Origin: Planoprotostelium fungivorum
Taxonomy: Eukaryota > Evosea > Variosea > Cavosteliida > Cavosteliaceae
NCBI GenBank assembly: GCA_003024175.1
Contig: MDYQ01000294.1
Coordinates: 1-30,622 of the forward strand
Length of the DNA: 30,622 nucleotides
Direction: 5' to 3'
The first letter of the stretch is position 1. Every line of letters begins with the position of its first letter. The notes beneath the pieces are model-generated. The model worked only from the letters and a program-made list of their open reading frames with translations. It had not been told where the DNA came from and made no database searches. Made by a program: the position numbers and the translations under genes. Shown here in pieces: positions 11,106 through 21,638 of the stretch.

Positions 11106-12356
11106 ACACCGCCTCTTCCTCGTTCCACAACTGAGCCATTCCCCCCGATCTCTGCTGCCACCTGGGTCAACTTCCGGGCTCGCTGCAGAGTCAGTGCACG
11201 CACCAACGGAGTTCCCCGACGTCCGCACCAAGCAGAAGAGCCTCATCAAGGCTGAGAGTGAATCGAAGGCCAAGCTGAAGAATTTGGAGAAGAGTCTCTC
11301 CGAGACCTGAACGAGACCTCCGTCCACATCTTGGACGACGAGATCATTGGCACTTGAAAGACTTTCAAATCGGTGCGACAGAGATGATGGCCAGAAGAAG
11401 GCGGCGCAGAATGTGGGAAACATGTGATCGCTGGCTGAGAGCTTTATCTCGACGTGATGAACACAGTGACCTCAATAATATCATCACTGATTCTATATCA
11501 GAGGTGAGAAGAATGAACGTCGTCATCCATCACGATCGTGCATCACTCGATCGACATCATCATGATCAACACGATCAACATGCTGATGAACTCACGATGG
11601 AAGGTGAGAGCCATCAACTCGAAGACCCTTGATCTGTCATCCAAGGAATAGGAGAGGACAACTGTTCGGACTTATCCCTACAAATTCAAAGCCACCGAGG
11701 GTCTTGGACGAAGGAGCAAAGAGGAGAAAGGGACAGAAGAGGAGAAGAGAGGTGAGAAGAGAATAATTTGAATGTATATGGAACGAGAGGGTGGAATGCT
11801 GGATCATGACGGACTCCTCTCCTCCTGTACAGATCACGGTCTTCTCCTTGACAGGTCCCATCCTGCCATCACAGTCGTGTCCTGCGGATGGGATGCATCC
11901 AATAGAAACCGAGCACACATCACAAAAAATTGGAGACTCCCTCCTTTGTGCTCTGAAGGATGAGGAAAGAAGAAGAGGAGAGGAGAGGATGCACATGGAA
12001 AGCGACGTCAATCGATGAAGCACAGTGAATATCACACGTTTGGCGAGAAGTGACCAATAAAGAGGATGATTCAATCTGTTCGTATTATGTTAGTCATCAC
12101 ACCTTTCATCTTCATCATTTAGATCATCGTCGTCATTGTCTAGCAACTCATCCAACTTGATGACAACAATCTGTGAAAACATAGCAGTTCAACGTCGCAC
12201 CCATCGACTCCATTGTGAGATCGCGAAGCTAAACAGCTGGATGTAGATATCCGGATAAAACAATATACATAAGGGACGAAAGGTAAAAATCAAAGAAAAG
12301 AATAAATGGACGACAGATGCATTATCTGCAATCACTCTCTCTTTTGTTTATTCCAT
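11106..12356 (+). other. Second duplicated locus, probably a decayed relative
   Basis: Between the unknown gene and the receptor kinase. At 11215-11330 a plus-strand coiled-coil-like reading ([20 protein letters not shown]) shifts frame to [15 protein letters not shown]. From 11393 it aligns with unit 2 of the left locus: CDRWLRALSRRDEHSDLNNI is close to its equivalent there, but a one-base indel just upstream changes frame. An AATAAA at 12056-12061 occupies the place of the one at 5412. I infer a broken host gene copy. Beyond 12140 nothing is recognisable before the receptor's stop codon. Confidence 0.45.
11393..12140 (+). repeat. Third, rearranged copy of the left duplicated locus
   Basis: 11393-11678 aligns with 4376-4648 and 11679 onward aligns with about 5197-5500. 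Roughly 550 bases present on the left are absent, with the break at CTTATCCC/TACAAATT. Between about 11808 and 11960 there is sequence with no counterpart at 5306-5320. Identity is visibly lower than between units 1 and 2, so this split is older. Confidence 0.8.
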
Positions 12357-15300
12357 TCACTCCTTTTCAGTCATCGTCTGCTCTGTACTCCCACAGATGT
12401 TCACCTCAACACAGTCGTCCTGATGTACGGGCGTGGAATAGTTCGATGGAGGGGCAGCCCTCTTCTCATCTCTAAAGAAAGTCTGGTCGTAGATGTTTGT
12501 CTTTGCACCCGTCTTGTATGTGTGGTACTCGTTCTGATCGGGTGAACTGACGATGTTCATGTCCTCATCGTCCATCGTCTTGACGCTGTTCTCTTCGTTG
12601 AAGACGGTATCAAGGTAAGAGCATATCTCTCCCATGTTGGGGCGGTCCGCTGGCTCCTGTTGCCAACAATCTGTGTCATCTTTCAATATCTCACTCTCTT
12701 TAGAAGATGGTCTCACCTGTCATGATCTTGACGTAGAGTGGATCCAATCCATCCAGGGGTAGCCTCTCTCCGTTCAACACCTGAATCGCGTGAGATGAAT
12801 GCATGGACGACAGCGACAGCAACGGATGTCATTGTAGATGATGATACCTGCATGGCTACATCCACAGGGGACATCGTTGGCCAAGGTTCTTCTACCATCA
12901 AGATCTCCCACACCACAACACCGAACGAAAAGACTGCCCTCCGTCACGATCACATGTGACATCATCATCTCACCGTCTGACTTGTTCGAATACTGTTGGT
13001 ATCGAATGGCTGCGAGAAGTGAGTAGACGTGAGAGGTTCTGTCTTCACCTTCGGGTGCCATCCATTTGAGGGGACCGATGGATGTCTGTGTCACCGAAGC
13101 TTCGTCTGTGTTCTGTTGTTCTCTGCTCATACCAAAATCGGCAACCTGAATCAAGTCAGCGTCTCTCTGTCTCCTCTCTTCACCTTTGCTTCCTTCCATC
13201 GAGTCAGCAGGATGTTCCTCACGGCGAGATCTCTGTGGATGACCTTCTCCAAGTGGAGATGGAGCTGCAGTCTCTCAGTCTCACGTTCTCTCATCGTTCC
13301 TCTCACCATTCCCCTGGCGATACCGACGATGAAGTTGAGCTTCTGAAGGTGACTGACGGGTTCTATCCTCAGATAATCATAGAGAGATCCACCCTCGCAA
13401 AATTCACTGTTGTTCGTCAGTGGATGGGATGAACAGAAATGACTCACGTGACTAAACTGAGGGGGGAAGGAGGGTACGTGATTCCCTGTCGATGGGTCAA
13501 GATCCATTCGCATCCATGTCCATTTCGATATTCATCATGAACTCACCACAAAGGTGACGACGTTGGGGTGAGCTCTCAGACTCTGTATGATGCCGACCTG
13601 CGTGTCCTCTCAGTCTTTTCTTGGTAGATGTTGAACTCACCTCTCTCAAGAAATCGACCACTTGTCCCTCCGTCACACTTTCGCTTCGAATCTGCTTGAT
13701 CTGTTCTCTGTCACTCTCCATATCTTTTCTTAATCTTCTCACCGCAACAGATAACTCTCTCCATTCTGCCTTGTAGACGACTCCAAACGATCCACTGCAT
13801 GACGTCGATATCGATGATGATGATGAACACGATCATCGATGATGATGATCTCTCACCTTCCGATCTCGTGAACGCCCTTGAACTCCTATCATTCTCGATC
13901 AATCGACACGTCACACGATAAAGACTCACACTCCACTCCAAGATGGATTTCTTTGCAGCTCCCAAATTGATGGCAGAGAAATCGACGTTGGAGAATTGTG
14001 ATTTCATTCCCCTGTGAATCTGATGTCTTCGAACGAGAACCACCGCTAGGGCGAGGACGACCAATACAAACAATCCGATACCTGTCTGTAGTCAGTGATG
14101 AAATTACGTGGAGATCTCACCGAGAGATACACCCAGAACCAGGGGCATGTTCGTACCGTTGATGTATCGATCTACAACGAGGGCGGAGGTGGCGTTGGTG
14201 GGCTTCAGGACACAACTTACACTTCCGTTGTTGTAGACGGCTTGGCTGTCGCTGGGGCACACGAGGAAATTGCCGCTGGTTGAATTATCCACAGAGACAC
14301 TCGCCATCGGTGAAGCATAAACCTGGGGAACGTTAACTCTCTCATCTCCCGTATTGTGATGAAGCCACTCTCTCACCTTATCTGCCGGGCTGAAATGGAC
14401 TCGAGATAATTCAAGAGTACCAGTCTGTTGACTGACAGCCGTACCGTTGACAGAGGCGTAATTATTACCGAAAGAAGAATCGGACAGTGCCAACTTGATG
14501 ACGTCAGATGTGAGAGACTCGTGACCACCCACCGCATTCACGGAATAAATTCCTCCTCCGTTTCCATTGTTCGCAGTGTTGTTACTGAAGGTAGACCCCG
14601 TCACGATCCCTCCCCTTCCACTCCTCTTTGTCGTTCCGTTGATGTGAAGAGCTACCGCACCACCTGACTCTCGTTATCTTCTACCTCCATCTCCTCACCT
14701 TGGCTGGCGTCGTTTGATGTGAAAATCGAATCGACGATGAAGACGTCAGAGTCTGTCGATGCGTACAGAGCACCGCCTTGGTCTGTGGCGGTGTTTCCAC
14801 TGAAAGAACAAGAGGAGATGTTGTTGTGAGAGGAGTGGCTGAGGGATAAGATGAGCCCGGCACCGTTGTCTCCTCGGTTGGAATGGAAGGTGCTGTTGTG
14901 CACTCGTACGTTCTGTACGTCTCCGGTCAACCACAGTCCACTTCCGGTGTTACGAGATATGTCGGTGCCGTCTACGCTGATCTACAACGAGTCAGGAGTG
15001 AGAATGGATGGTAGGTGAATGTCTCTCACGTTTCCGATGTTGAAGCGAGTGGCATCGATGTAGATCGCACCCTTCTGTTCAATCGAATCAATATCTCTCT
15101 CTTCCTTCTTATTTCACCTGAGACGAAATGTTGTCCGTCACGGTACTTGTACTGATTTGAATGTCGTTCGTAGAAGAGGGAAAGCTGAATCCAGCACCAA
15201 ACTGTGCCTCGTTTTGGATGACCACCGTATCGACGATTCTCATCTGCTCTTCACGTCAACTCCCTCCACGTCTTCTCTCCTCACCCTTCCGATGACTGAA

Positions 15301-18300
15301 GAAGCTTGTATACCGACCCCTCCTCCCTGATATCCAGCAAAGTTTCTCGATATGACGCTGTCGCTGATGTCGATGTCCCTTACGTTGGCTCGAATTGCGA
15401 TGGCGCCCCCCGAGTAGTCATTGCACACGTTCGAATCGAAAGTAGAATGGTGGATGGAAATGTGATCCATCGATCCACTGAGGAAGTAAGCACCGCCTGA
15501 GAGTGTGAGTGGTGGTGAGAATTGGATGACGTACCGATGGAACCTGCGGTGTTTCTGATGGTGGTGGAGTTGGTGATGGAGAAGGAAGAAGAACTGTCTC
15601 CGTTGACGAGATAGACGGCACCTCCCAACATGATCGCTTGGTTCTCACTCATCGTGAAAGACTGTTCCATCGATGAGTGATTCGATTGGTTCGACGGTAG
15701 ATGATGTGATGTGATGATGTGATGATGTGATGATGTGATGATGTGATGATGTGATGATGTGATGAGGATGTGGTGATGTGGTGATGATGTGATGATGTGA
15801 TGATGTGATGATGTGATGATGNNNNGTGATGTGATGATGTGATGATGTGATGATGTGATGATGTGATGATGTGATGATGATGTGGTGATGTGGTGATGTG
15901 GTGATGTGATGTGGTGATGTGGTGATGTGATGTGATGTGATGTGATGTTGTGATGATGTGATGTGATGATGTGATGATACAAACATCGAAAGAGATGGCA
16001 GAAGAAGATCCAGTGGTGAACATGAATCCTCCTTGGTTGTCTGCGCTGTTGTGAAAGGCAGATCCTCCGTTCAAAAGGATCTGATCGACTTCTATGGCAG
16101 AGATAGCACCACCATTGGATATGGCTCGATTATTCCTGTCAACGATAAGCATCATACGAATGAATCATCGATGTACGATTATCATCTCCCACCTGTACAG
16201 AGTGTTCTCGTCGATCAATTTGTTAACGGACAGATAGAAATACATAGCCCCTCCATCTGTAGCGCTGTTGTTCTCAAATATATTCGATGACATGTAGAGA
16301 GTGTCCAGAATATCTGTACAAATGAGATGGGTTCTCCTCATTCGATGGATGGCTCACAATTAGAAAAAAAGATGGCTCCTCCATTTCTGGCCGTGTTACC
16401 GTAGAATAAAGTGTTGTTGATGTAGATGTATCCTCCATCGTTTTCCATCGATATAGCTCCTCCACTCACTCGATGGTGTCAGTCTTCATTCTCACTGACG
16501 AACTCACCGGCTTTGTTGTTGATGAACTGGCACCCATCGATGATTACCTTCTTCATCGCGCCCGGTACATCATAAACGATCCCACTGAAGTCGGTATTAA
16601 ACTACAGTCGAGTGAGTGACGATCGAGTTGTAGATGAAGGATGACGTACAGAGAAAAGGCCTTCTATTGGGGGAATTATATCGTGGAGCATGACAGCTCC
16701 TCCCGTCTGTGCGAGATTTCCGATGAATTTACATCCCACCATCTGTTGTCTCTTCAGTACGAATCATATCCATTGGATGTTGGAGGCAATGAAGAGAGAA
16801 ATGACACGAGAGATGATGGATGAGGTGATGTTGTACCTCGACGTGGTTGAGGCGAGCGTAGACGGCGGGACCCTTGGTACCGTTGAAATGCAGAAAAGTC
16901 GAGTTGTAGATGAAGAGTTGGGGCTGAATGGAATAGATTCCCAATCCCACAGCTTCGTCTATGATCCCAGCTTGTGAATTCCCGCCCACGAATCTGATTC
17001 AATTTCCAAATCTCGTTCGATCTCGCGTTCACTCACGTGTCAGAGATACTGGTGTACGCGTTCATGCTGGAATCTCCATCTGAGTAGACCGAATGGCCGA
17101 CATTATTTTCGAAAAGACATCCAATGGTTCTCACTCTCAGATCTATCGTCATCAGTATCATCCACTCCTCATGATGATGACGTGATCGTGATGATCGATG
17201 GAGATCGACACGATCATGATGTTGAGATGATGAGAGAGACTCACAGGGTGAACAGCCTAGATAAAACCAATTTCCTCTCGAATATCTCGGCGGCCCGTAG
17301 ATCCGAAATATGACGATCCTCTTCGATGTGGTTATGGTAGTGAGCTGGTATTGACCTCCCAGATAAGATCGGATGTTGAGAGCTGAACCGTAGGAAGAGG
17401 GCAGGGATCTAGGTCCAGCAGGAGAGTCACCCACCATCTGTCCGTTATTGCTGAAAGTACAATTTTCAAATGTGACGTTTCCCGCGTTGTTCAGCTCGAC
17501 GGCAGGTTGTAGACCGGATATCGAGACGTTCTTGAGGTAAATTTGATTCGAACCGATGAACCATAATCCTGAAATAAAAGTGAGAAATGAATCAGAGTGA
17601 GAGGAGAGATAAAGGATATCACCTCTCGGATAAGATATGACGACCGGTGTCATGGTGTGCGAACTTACGCTCTTGTTGAAGCTGACCACACTATCGAACA
17701 TGTTCAGTGTGGAATAATCTCCTGTCATGATGGCCAGGGTGCAGCTGTTGAATTCGTCTCGTGCGGAAGTGATGGTGCTGTTGTCGTAACTGAACATGGC
17801 CCCACGGCTCAACACAAACAAGTTGTCGTTCGATGTCAAGTTGCTGATTCCATTGATCGTAACGCCGGCACCATTAAAATAGTTGGAAGATAAGGTGAGA
17901 GACGTTTCGTTCAGAGTGACACCATCGGTGGGGTCCATGATGCTGCCTGTGAGGATGAGATGGGATGAGGATAAGAGAGTCACCTGTGAATTGACATCGA
18001 TCGACGACGGCATTGTTACATTCATAGAGAGAGACTCCTGCTCATCGATCAGATGACATTGTGGTGAACATCACGTGGAAGAAGATGGTGATATGTCACC
18101 AAAATAGCTCGACGAAAGACTTGGAAATGAGTCATAAAGAATCGAGACGTTGGAGTTGTCGATCCGAAGTGCATATGGAGGAATATCGGATGAGCCATAA
18201 GGTGGGTTGTAGGTGTTATTCATGCTGAAAAAATCGACGTAGCTCAACGATACCGTGTTGGAATCAAAGTTACAGCTGAATGATGTGAGAGAGTGATTAT

Positions 18301-18757
18301 AGGGGAGGATCTCACAATGTGAATTGGACGCGTCCATCCACAATGTTTAGCGGACCCATCGTGAGAGAGATGCTGAGGTAAGAGAAGAAGGCATCGATAC
18401 TCGTCAACTCAATAATGGAATCGCTAATATAAACCGAAGAAGACTCATTGTAACTGAAGAAGAGTCACAACCTCACCCACCTAATCCATCACCTGCTCAC
18501 GGCCAGTCTGGTGATGTTGGTAGAGGAGAAGTTGAAAGGTAGGTTGGTATACTGACCGTCTAAAAGAGTGACGTTCAGTATCGTGGGCTCATTGAAACTC
18601 CACTGCACTGTCCTTTTCCATCAACATGAGTTGAAATAAAATACTCGTCACCAGAGGTGTAGTTTAGATCCGACAGCGTCCATTCTATGACTCTCTCGCT
18701 ACAGACTGACAAAACGAAGCAGAAGAGGAGTACCTGCCACACCGACGCTGACCCCAT
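12357..18757 (-). CDS. Receptor kinase: Pmp-like beta-helix ectodomain, one TM, TK-type kinase
   Basis: ATG 18757 opens a signal peptide (MGSASVWQVLLFCFVLSVCS); an in-frame upstream start at 18835 is less likely. The ectodomain (to about 14150) is Asn/Ser-rich and repeats FxxN (FSNN, FSGN, FTSN, FDSN, FENN, FYGN, FIGN) with GGA/GGG (GGALYAS, GGAIAIRA, GGAIFF), the pattern of chlamydial Pmp beta-helix repeats. The membrane helix GIGLFVLVVLALAVVLV ends in RRHQIHRG. The cytosolic kinase joins over at least ten short introns: GSGSFGVVYKAEW, VAVRRLRKDM, AHPNVVTFVG, HRDLAVRNILL, VADFGMSR, GPLKWMAPE, VFSFGVVVWEILM and DCWQQEPADRPNM. HRDLAxRN and the CW..RP ending point to the tyrosine kinase/TKL side. 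The beta-3 lysine is Arg (13737-13739). The short tail has Tyr sites (EYHTYKT, NIYDQTF). Ligand unknown. Confidence 0.9.
15662..15984 (-). repeat. GTGATGAT satellite inside a receptor-kinase intron, with assembly gap
   Basis: On the plus strand about 280 bases (15700-15980) are runs of GTGATGAT with GTGGTGAT and GTGAT variants. NNNN at 15822-15825 marks an unresolved stretch. The minus strand gives GT near 15984, after exon sequence SSAISFD, and ends CATCGATGGAACAG at 15662 before SFTMSENQA. I read the tract as an intron of about 320 bases plus the gap, against about 40-60 for most introns of this gene. The true length is unknown. Confidence 0.85.
18603..18625 (-). other. 23-base intron, first intron of the receptor kinase
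   Basis: Removing GTTGATGG...GTGCAG joins the exon ending DEYFISTH to WSFNEPTILNVTLLDG in frame. Without removal the frame stops soon after at VSMSPRY. Confidence 0.65.
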
Positions 18758-19467
18758 GCTTGCTGTCGGGTCGAGGTTTGAGTGGCCGTTTGGCTTAATG
18801 ACAGTGGTGACACGCGAGGTACCGCGGTATATCATTGTCTACATTTTATTGTCCAGCTTATCTAGATTCTCACGAACCTTTCGATCTAAGGTGATTGAAA
18901 TCAATGGAGTTGGTGTGAACAGCACATAAAACCACATAAGCTTCCCCTACGATCTGTCCTCCTTTGCTATTGAGCGTTAGTAAAGCCTTCAGACGGAAGG
19001 ATGGTTCCGCGAGCAGGGGCAGGTTGTTGTCACTACCCTCCCTCTTCTGAAGTTCTGAGAGCAGGAATGATACGTTAGCAGAACGTCAAAGATACTCGCG
19101 TCTCATGTATTAATAACACAAGCGATCACTGCTAGCATCGTCGATCACTGTCTTCCATTTGTCTGATGATGTGATACAGCGATGAACGGACTCTTCAACA
19201 GATATTGCACACATTCCATAGATCAACCACACACACATGCATCACACTCTGATCCACCAGATGATTTATTCTCGAGAAACAAGACAAAAGAGAATGAATA
19301 AAACAAGAATAAATATATGTCAGATCGTTTAGTACATATATACCTATGGGGCCTATATATGAATACATCATATGATTAATGTAGATAGTTGTATGGGTAT
19401 TGAGAAGGCTGAGCACTATAACAAAATAACATCAGTATGCTTATAGTATGACGTAACAGATAATCCT
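18758..19467. other. Intergenic region between receptor kinase start and hnRNP stop
   Basis: Seven hundred bases between two minus-strand genes. It should hold the receptor's promoter and the hnRNP 3' untranslated region. On the minus strand an AATAAA (plus-strand TTTATT at 19265-19270) lies about 200 bases past the hnRNP stop and could be its polyadenylation signal. I see no other gene; AT-rich sequence at 19300-19400 is noncoding in all frames. Confidence 0.5.
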
Positions 19468-21546
19468 TCACCCCGTTGTAGGTGCTGCCCGCTGTCCCGC
19501 ATAATAGTTTGAATATCCAGCGTTATACCCTTGTGACTTTGCTGCTCCACTGTACTCGGCAGCCGTTGCCGTGGTGATCATGGGCGTCCTGTCTTGTATC
19601 AGCTCGTGTCGTAACATGACATCTCACCTCGTTGTAGAGGGCGTCGTGGTGGCGGCAGGATAAGTGTGGGCTGCGGAATAGGCTTGGGCCGCGGGATAAG
19701 CTTGCGACGGATAGGCTTGCCCAGCCGCGTGGACTTGGGCCGCAGGGTGAGCTTGCGTCGACGGATAGGCTTGCGCTCCGGGATAAGCTTGCGCTGGATA
19801 GGCTTGACCGGCCGGATAAGCTTGCGCTCCGGGATACGTTTGTGCGGGGGGATACGCAGGGTAAGGATATGCGTAAGGATATCCACCGTAGGCAGGGGCG
19901 GCTGGAGGGTAACCGTATGGAGGTGGAGCTGCCATGGGAGCCCCTCTACCCCTTCCCATGGGACCCATTCCCCTGGGTTTAGGTCTGGACCATTCGATCT
20001 CGAGTCTCTTTCCCTCCAATTCTGCTCCATGACATCTCTCTTTGGCAATCTGGTATCTTGTCATCCTGTGTATCACATCGATTTGAAATGTAGTTGTTGA
20101 AGTATGAACATGTGATGAGGTGCGATGATAATGAGGTGATGATGATATGATCATGATGATCTGATGCTTGACGATTCTCACCTCTGCATCTCTTCGATCG
20201 GAAAAGTACAAGAAGGCGTGTCTGTCTCAGTCAATCACCCGACATCCGTTCAACTCACCCCAAATGAGCTCTCGATACCGTGTCCAGTGGTATCACCACC
20301 CGCTCTACACCGTGCGCCGTTCCCTTTCCAAAGAAATTCCTGAGAATGGGTTCGGTCGCGCTCGGGCTGACATTCTTCACGAACAAGTTCTTTACTTCTG
20401 ACAGATCCATCACGGGTCTGTCACTGTCAGATGTCTCACGAGTTACGTCTCACAGTGTGGGGCGGTGGGTGTGGGGGTCGTGGGTGGTCTGTCTGCTCTC
20501 CCAGAGAGACATGGCGCCCGAGATGAGATGACCGTCGATTATGCAGCCGTTCTGTTGTAATCTCTGCAGGGCACTGAGGGCAGAAGGGTGGTCTTTGTAT
20601 GTGGCCCAGCCCTGGCCGTTGTTCTGTCTTCGTTCAGCTCGAAATTTCGTGACGATGTGAGAGGGTGAAAGGTCACCTGACCGGAAGGACAGCGGGTCTC
20701 GAATTTAGAGGATGGAATGGAGGTGTAGATGTCCAATTGGGACTGGATGAGATGATCTGGCATGCTTCTGGGGATGTTGGTGATGCTCAAGACGTTCTTT
20801 GGATCGGCGATCTTGACTCGGCAAGGCTTCCTGAGATCGTATGAGAGAATGATATGAAACAGACATTCACATGGCCTGGGTGAGTGTATCGAAGAAGAGG
20901 GGTAATTCTTGAGAAGAGACAACTCTCTGTACCTGTCTCTGTTGTCAGATGATGGAAAATGAGATGATCGGTCGGACCTCTTCCAAGCTGTGAAAGCGGA
21001 TGAAACCGAATCCTTTGCTCTCTTGAGTGGGTTTGTGTCTGACTACGGTTGCCTCATAGACTCTACCAAACTTGCTGAATGCCTTCCTCAATTCTTCATC
21101 GGTGACGGTCAGGGGGAGTTCGCTCTGATCGGGGTCAAGGTGAACACATCCGTTCATGTTTCATCGTCTTAAGGATACGACATATAGACCAGCCTCGATG
21201 GGTGGCTCTGATGAAGAAGAGCCATTCAGAGTGTGGCTGGGTGGCTTGTACTCGTAAGGGTTCTGTTCGACTGCCGGGTTTCCCGTATCATCCCTCTCGT
21301 CTTCAATCTGCAATAAAGTGAGAAGAAAATGGTGAAGGACGATTTCACCTTCAACCTCTTCGAAGACTCTTCTGTCAAAGGCTCCTGCTTTCTTTTTCTC
21401 TCTTTCAGCGCTGTCAGCTGAGCGGTCAATCTTTGAATGTGATCCTCTACTGATTGGATTTCTTCATCCGTGATCTCAGGAGAGGCGGGTGGCTCCTCAA
21501 CGTTCTTGGTAATCTCAGTGTTCTGTTCTGTCTTCTCGTCGCTCAT
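19468..21546 (-). CDS. hnRNP R/Q (SYNCRIP)-like protein with three RRMs
   Basis: Start ATG 21546 (MSDEKTEQNTEITK), stop TGA 19468-19470. The acidic N-terminus includes a short coiled-coil-like segment (VEDHIQRLTAQLTALKERKR). RRM1: GLYVSELPLTVTDEELRKAF with RNP1 KGFGFIRF. RRM2: VLSITNIPRSMPDHLI with GQGWATY. RRM3: NLFVKNVSPSATEPILRNFF with GHAFLYF and AELEGKRLEIEWSRPKPRG. The C-terminus is low complexity: an RG patch (MGRGRGAP), PYGYPPAAPAYGGYPYAYPY, then many QAYP units, ending YNAGYSNYYAGQRAAPTTG. This order matches animal hnRNP R/Q, RNA-binding proteins of mRNA processing, transport and stability. One intron in RRM3 (20066-20181) does not close with plain GT-AG ends. It shares a 92-base divergent promoter with the LRR gene. 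Confidence 0.88.
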
Positions 21547-21638
21547 GTCTGGGCGGGTGATAATGCGGGTTCTACTTTCTTCATCCGATTTAATGTCTTA
21601 TTTTATTCCTACATCGTCGCAGAGATAAGCGAACGGAG
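21547..21638. promoter_or_regulatory. Divergent promoter between hnRNP-like and LRR genes
   Basis: Ninety-two bases separate the two start codons. The hnRNP side has GTCTGGGCGGGTGATAATG (GC-box-like GGGCGGG at 21552-21558); the LRR side is T-rich (TTATTTTATTCC). Both genes probably use short 5' leaders. Element functions are inferred only from position. Confidence 0.45.

Noticed and set aside
13716-13745. A very short intron at GTGAGAAG that would remove the arginines at the VAIK position
   Set aside because: The candidate spans (14 or 19 bases) all leave the following DMESDREQI exon out of frame.
12780-14300. Separate small genes on the plus strand opposite the kinase domain
   Set aside because: The minus strand gives every kinase motif in order across normal introns; the plus-strand frames carry no recognisable motif.
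15380-16155. Minus-strand reading frames rich in HHHIITSS, resembling a histidine-repeat protein
   Set aside because: They are translations of the GTGATGAT satellite in an intron; the receptor exons lie on either side and the same repeat is open in several frames.
14100-17000. Bacterial origin of the Pmp-like segment by recent transfer
   Set aside because: The segment is divided by many short introns of the same style as its neighbours, so it behaves as an old host gene; base composition does not stand out by eye.
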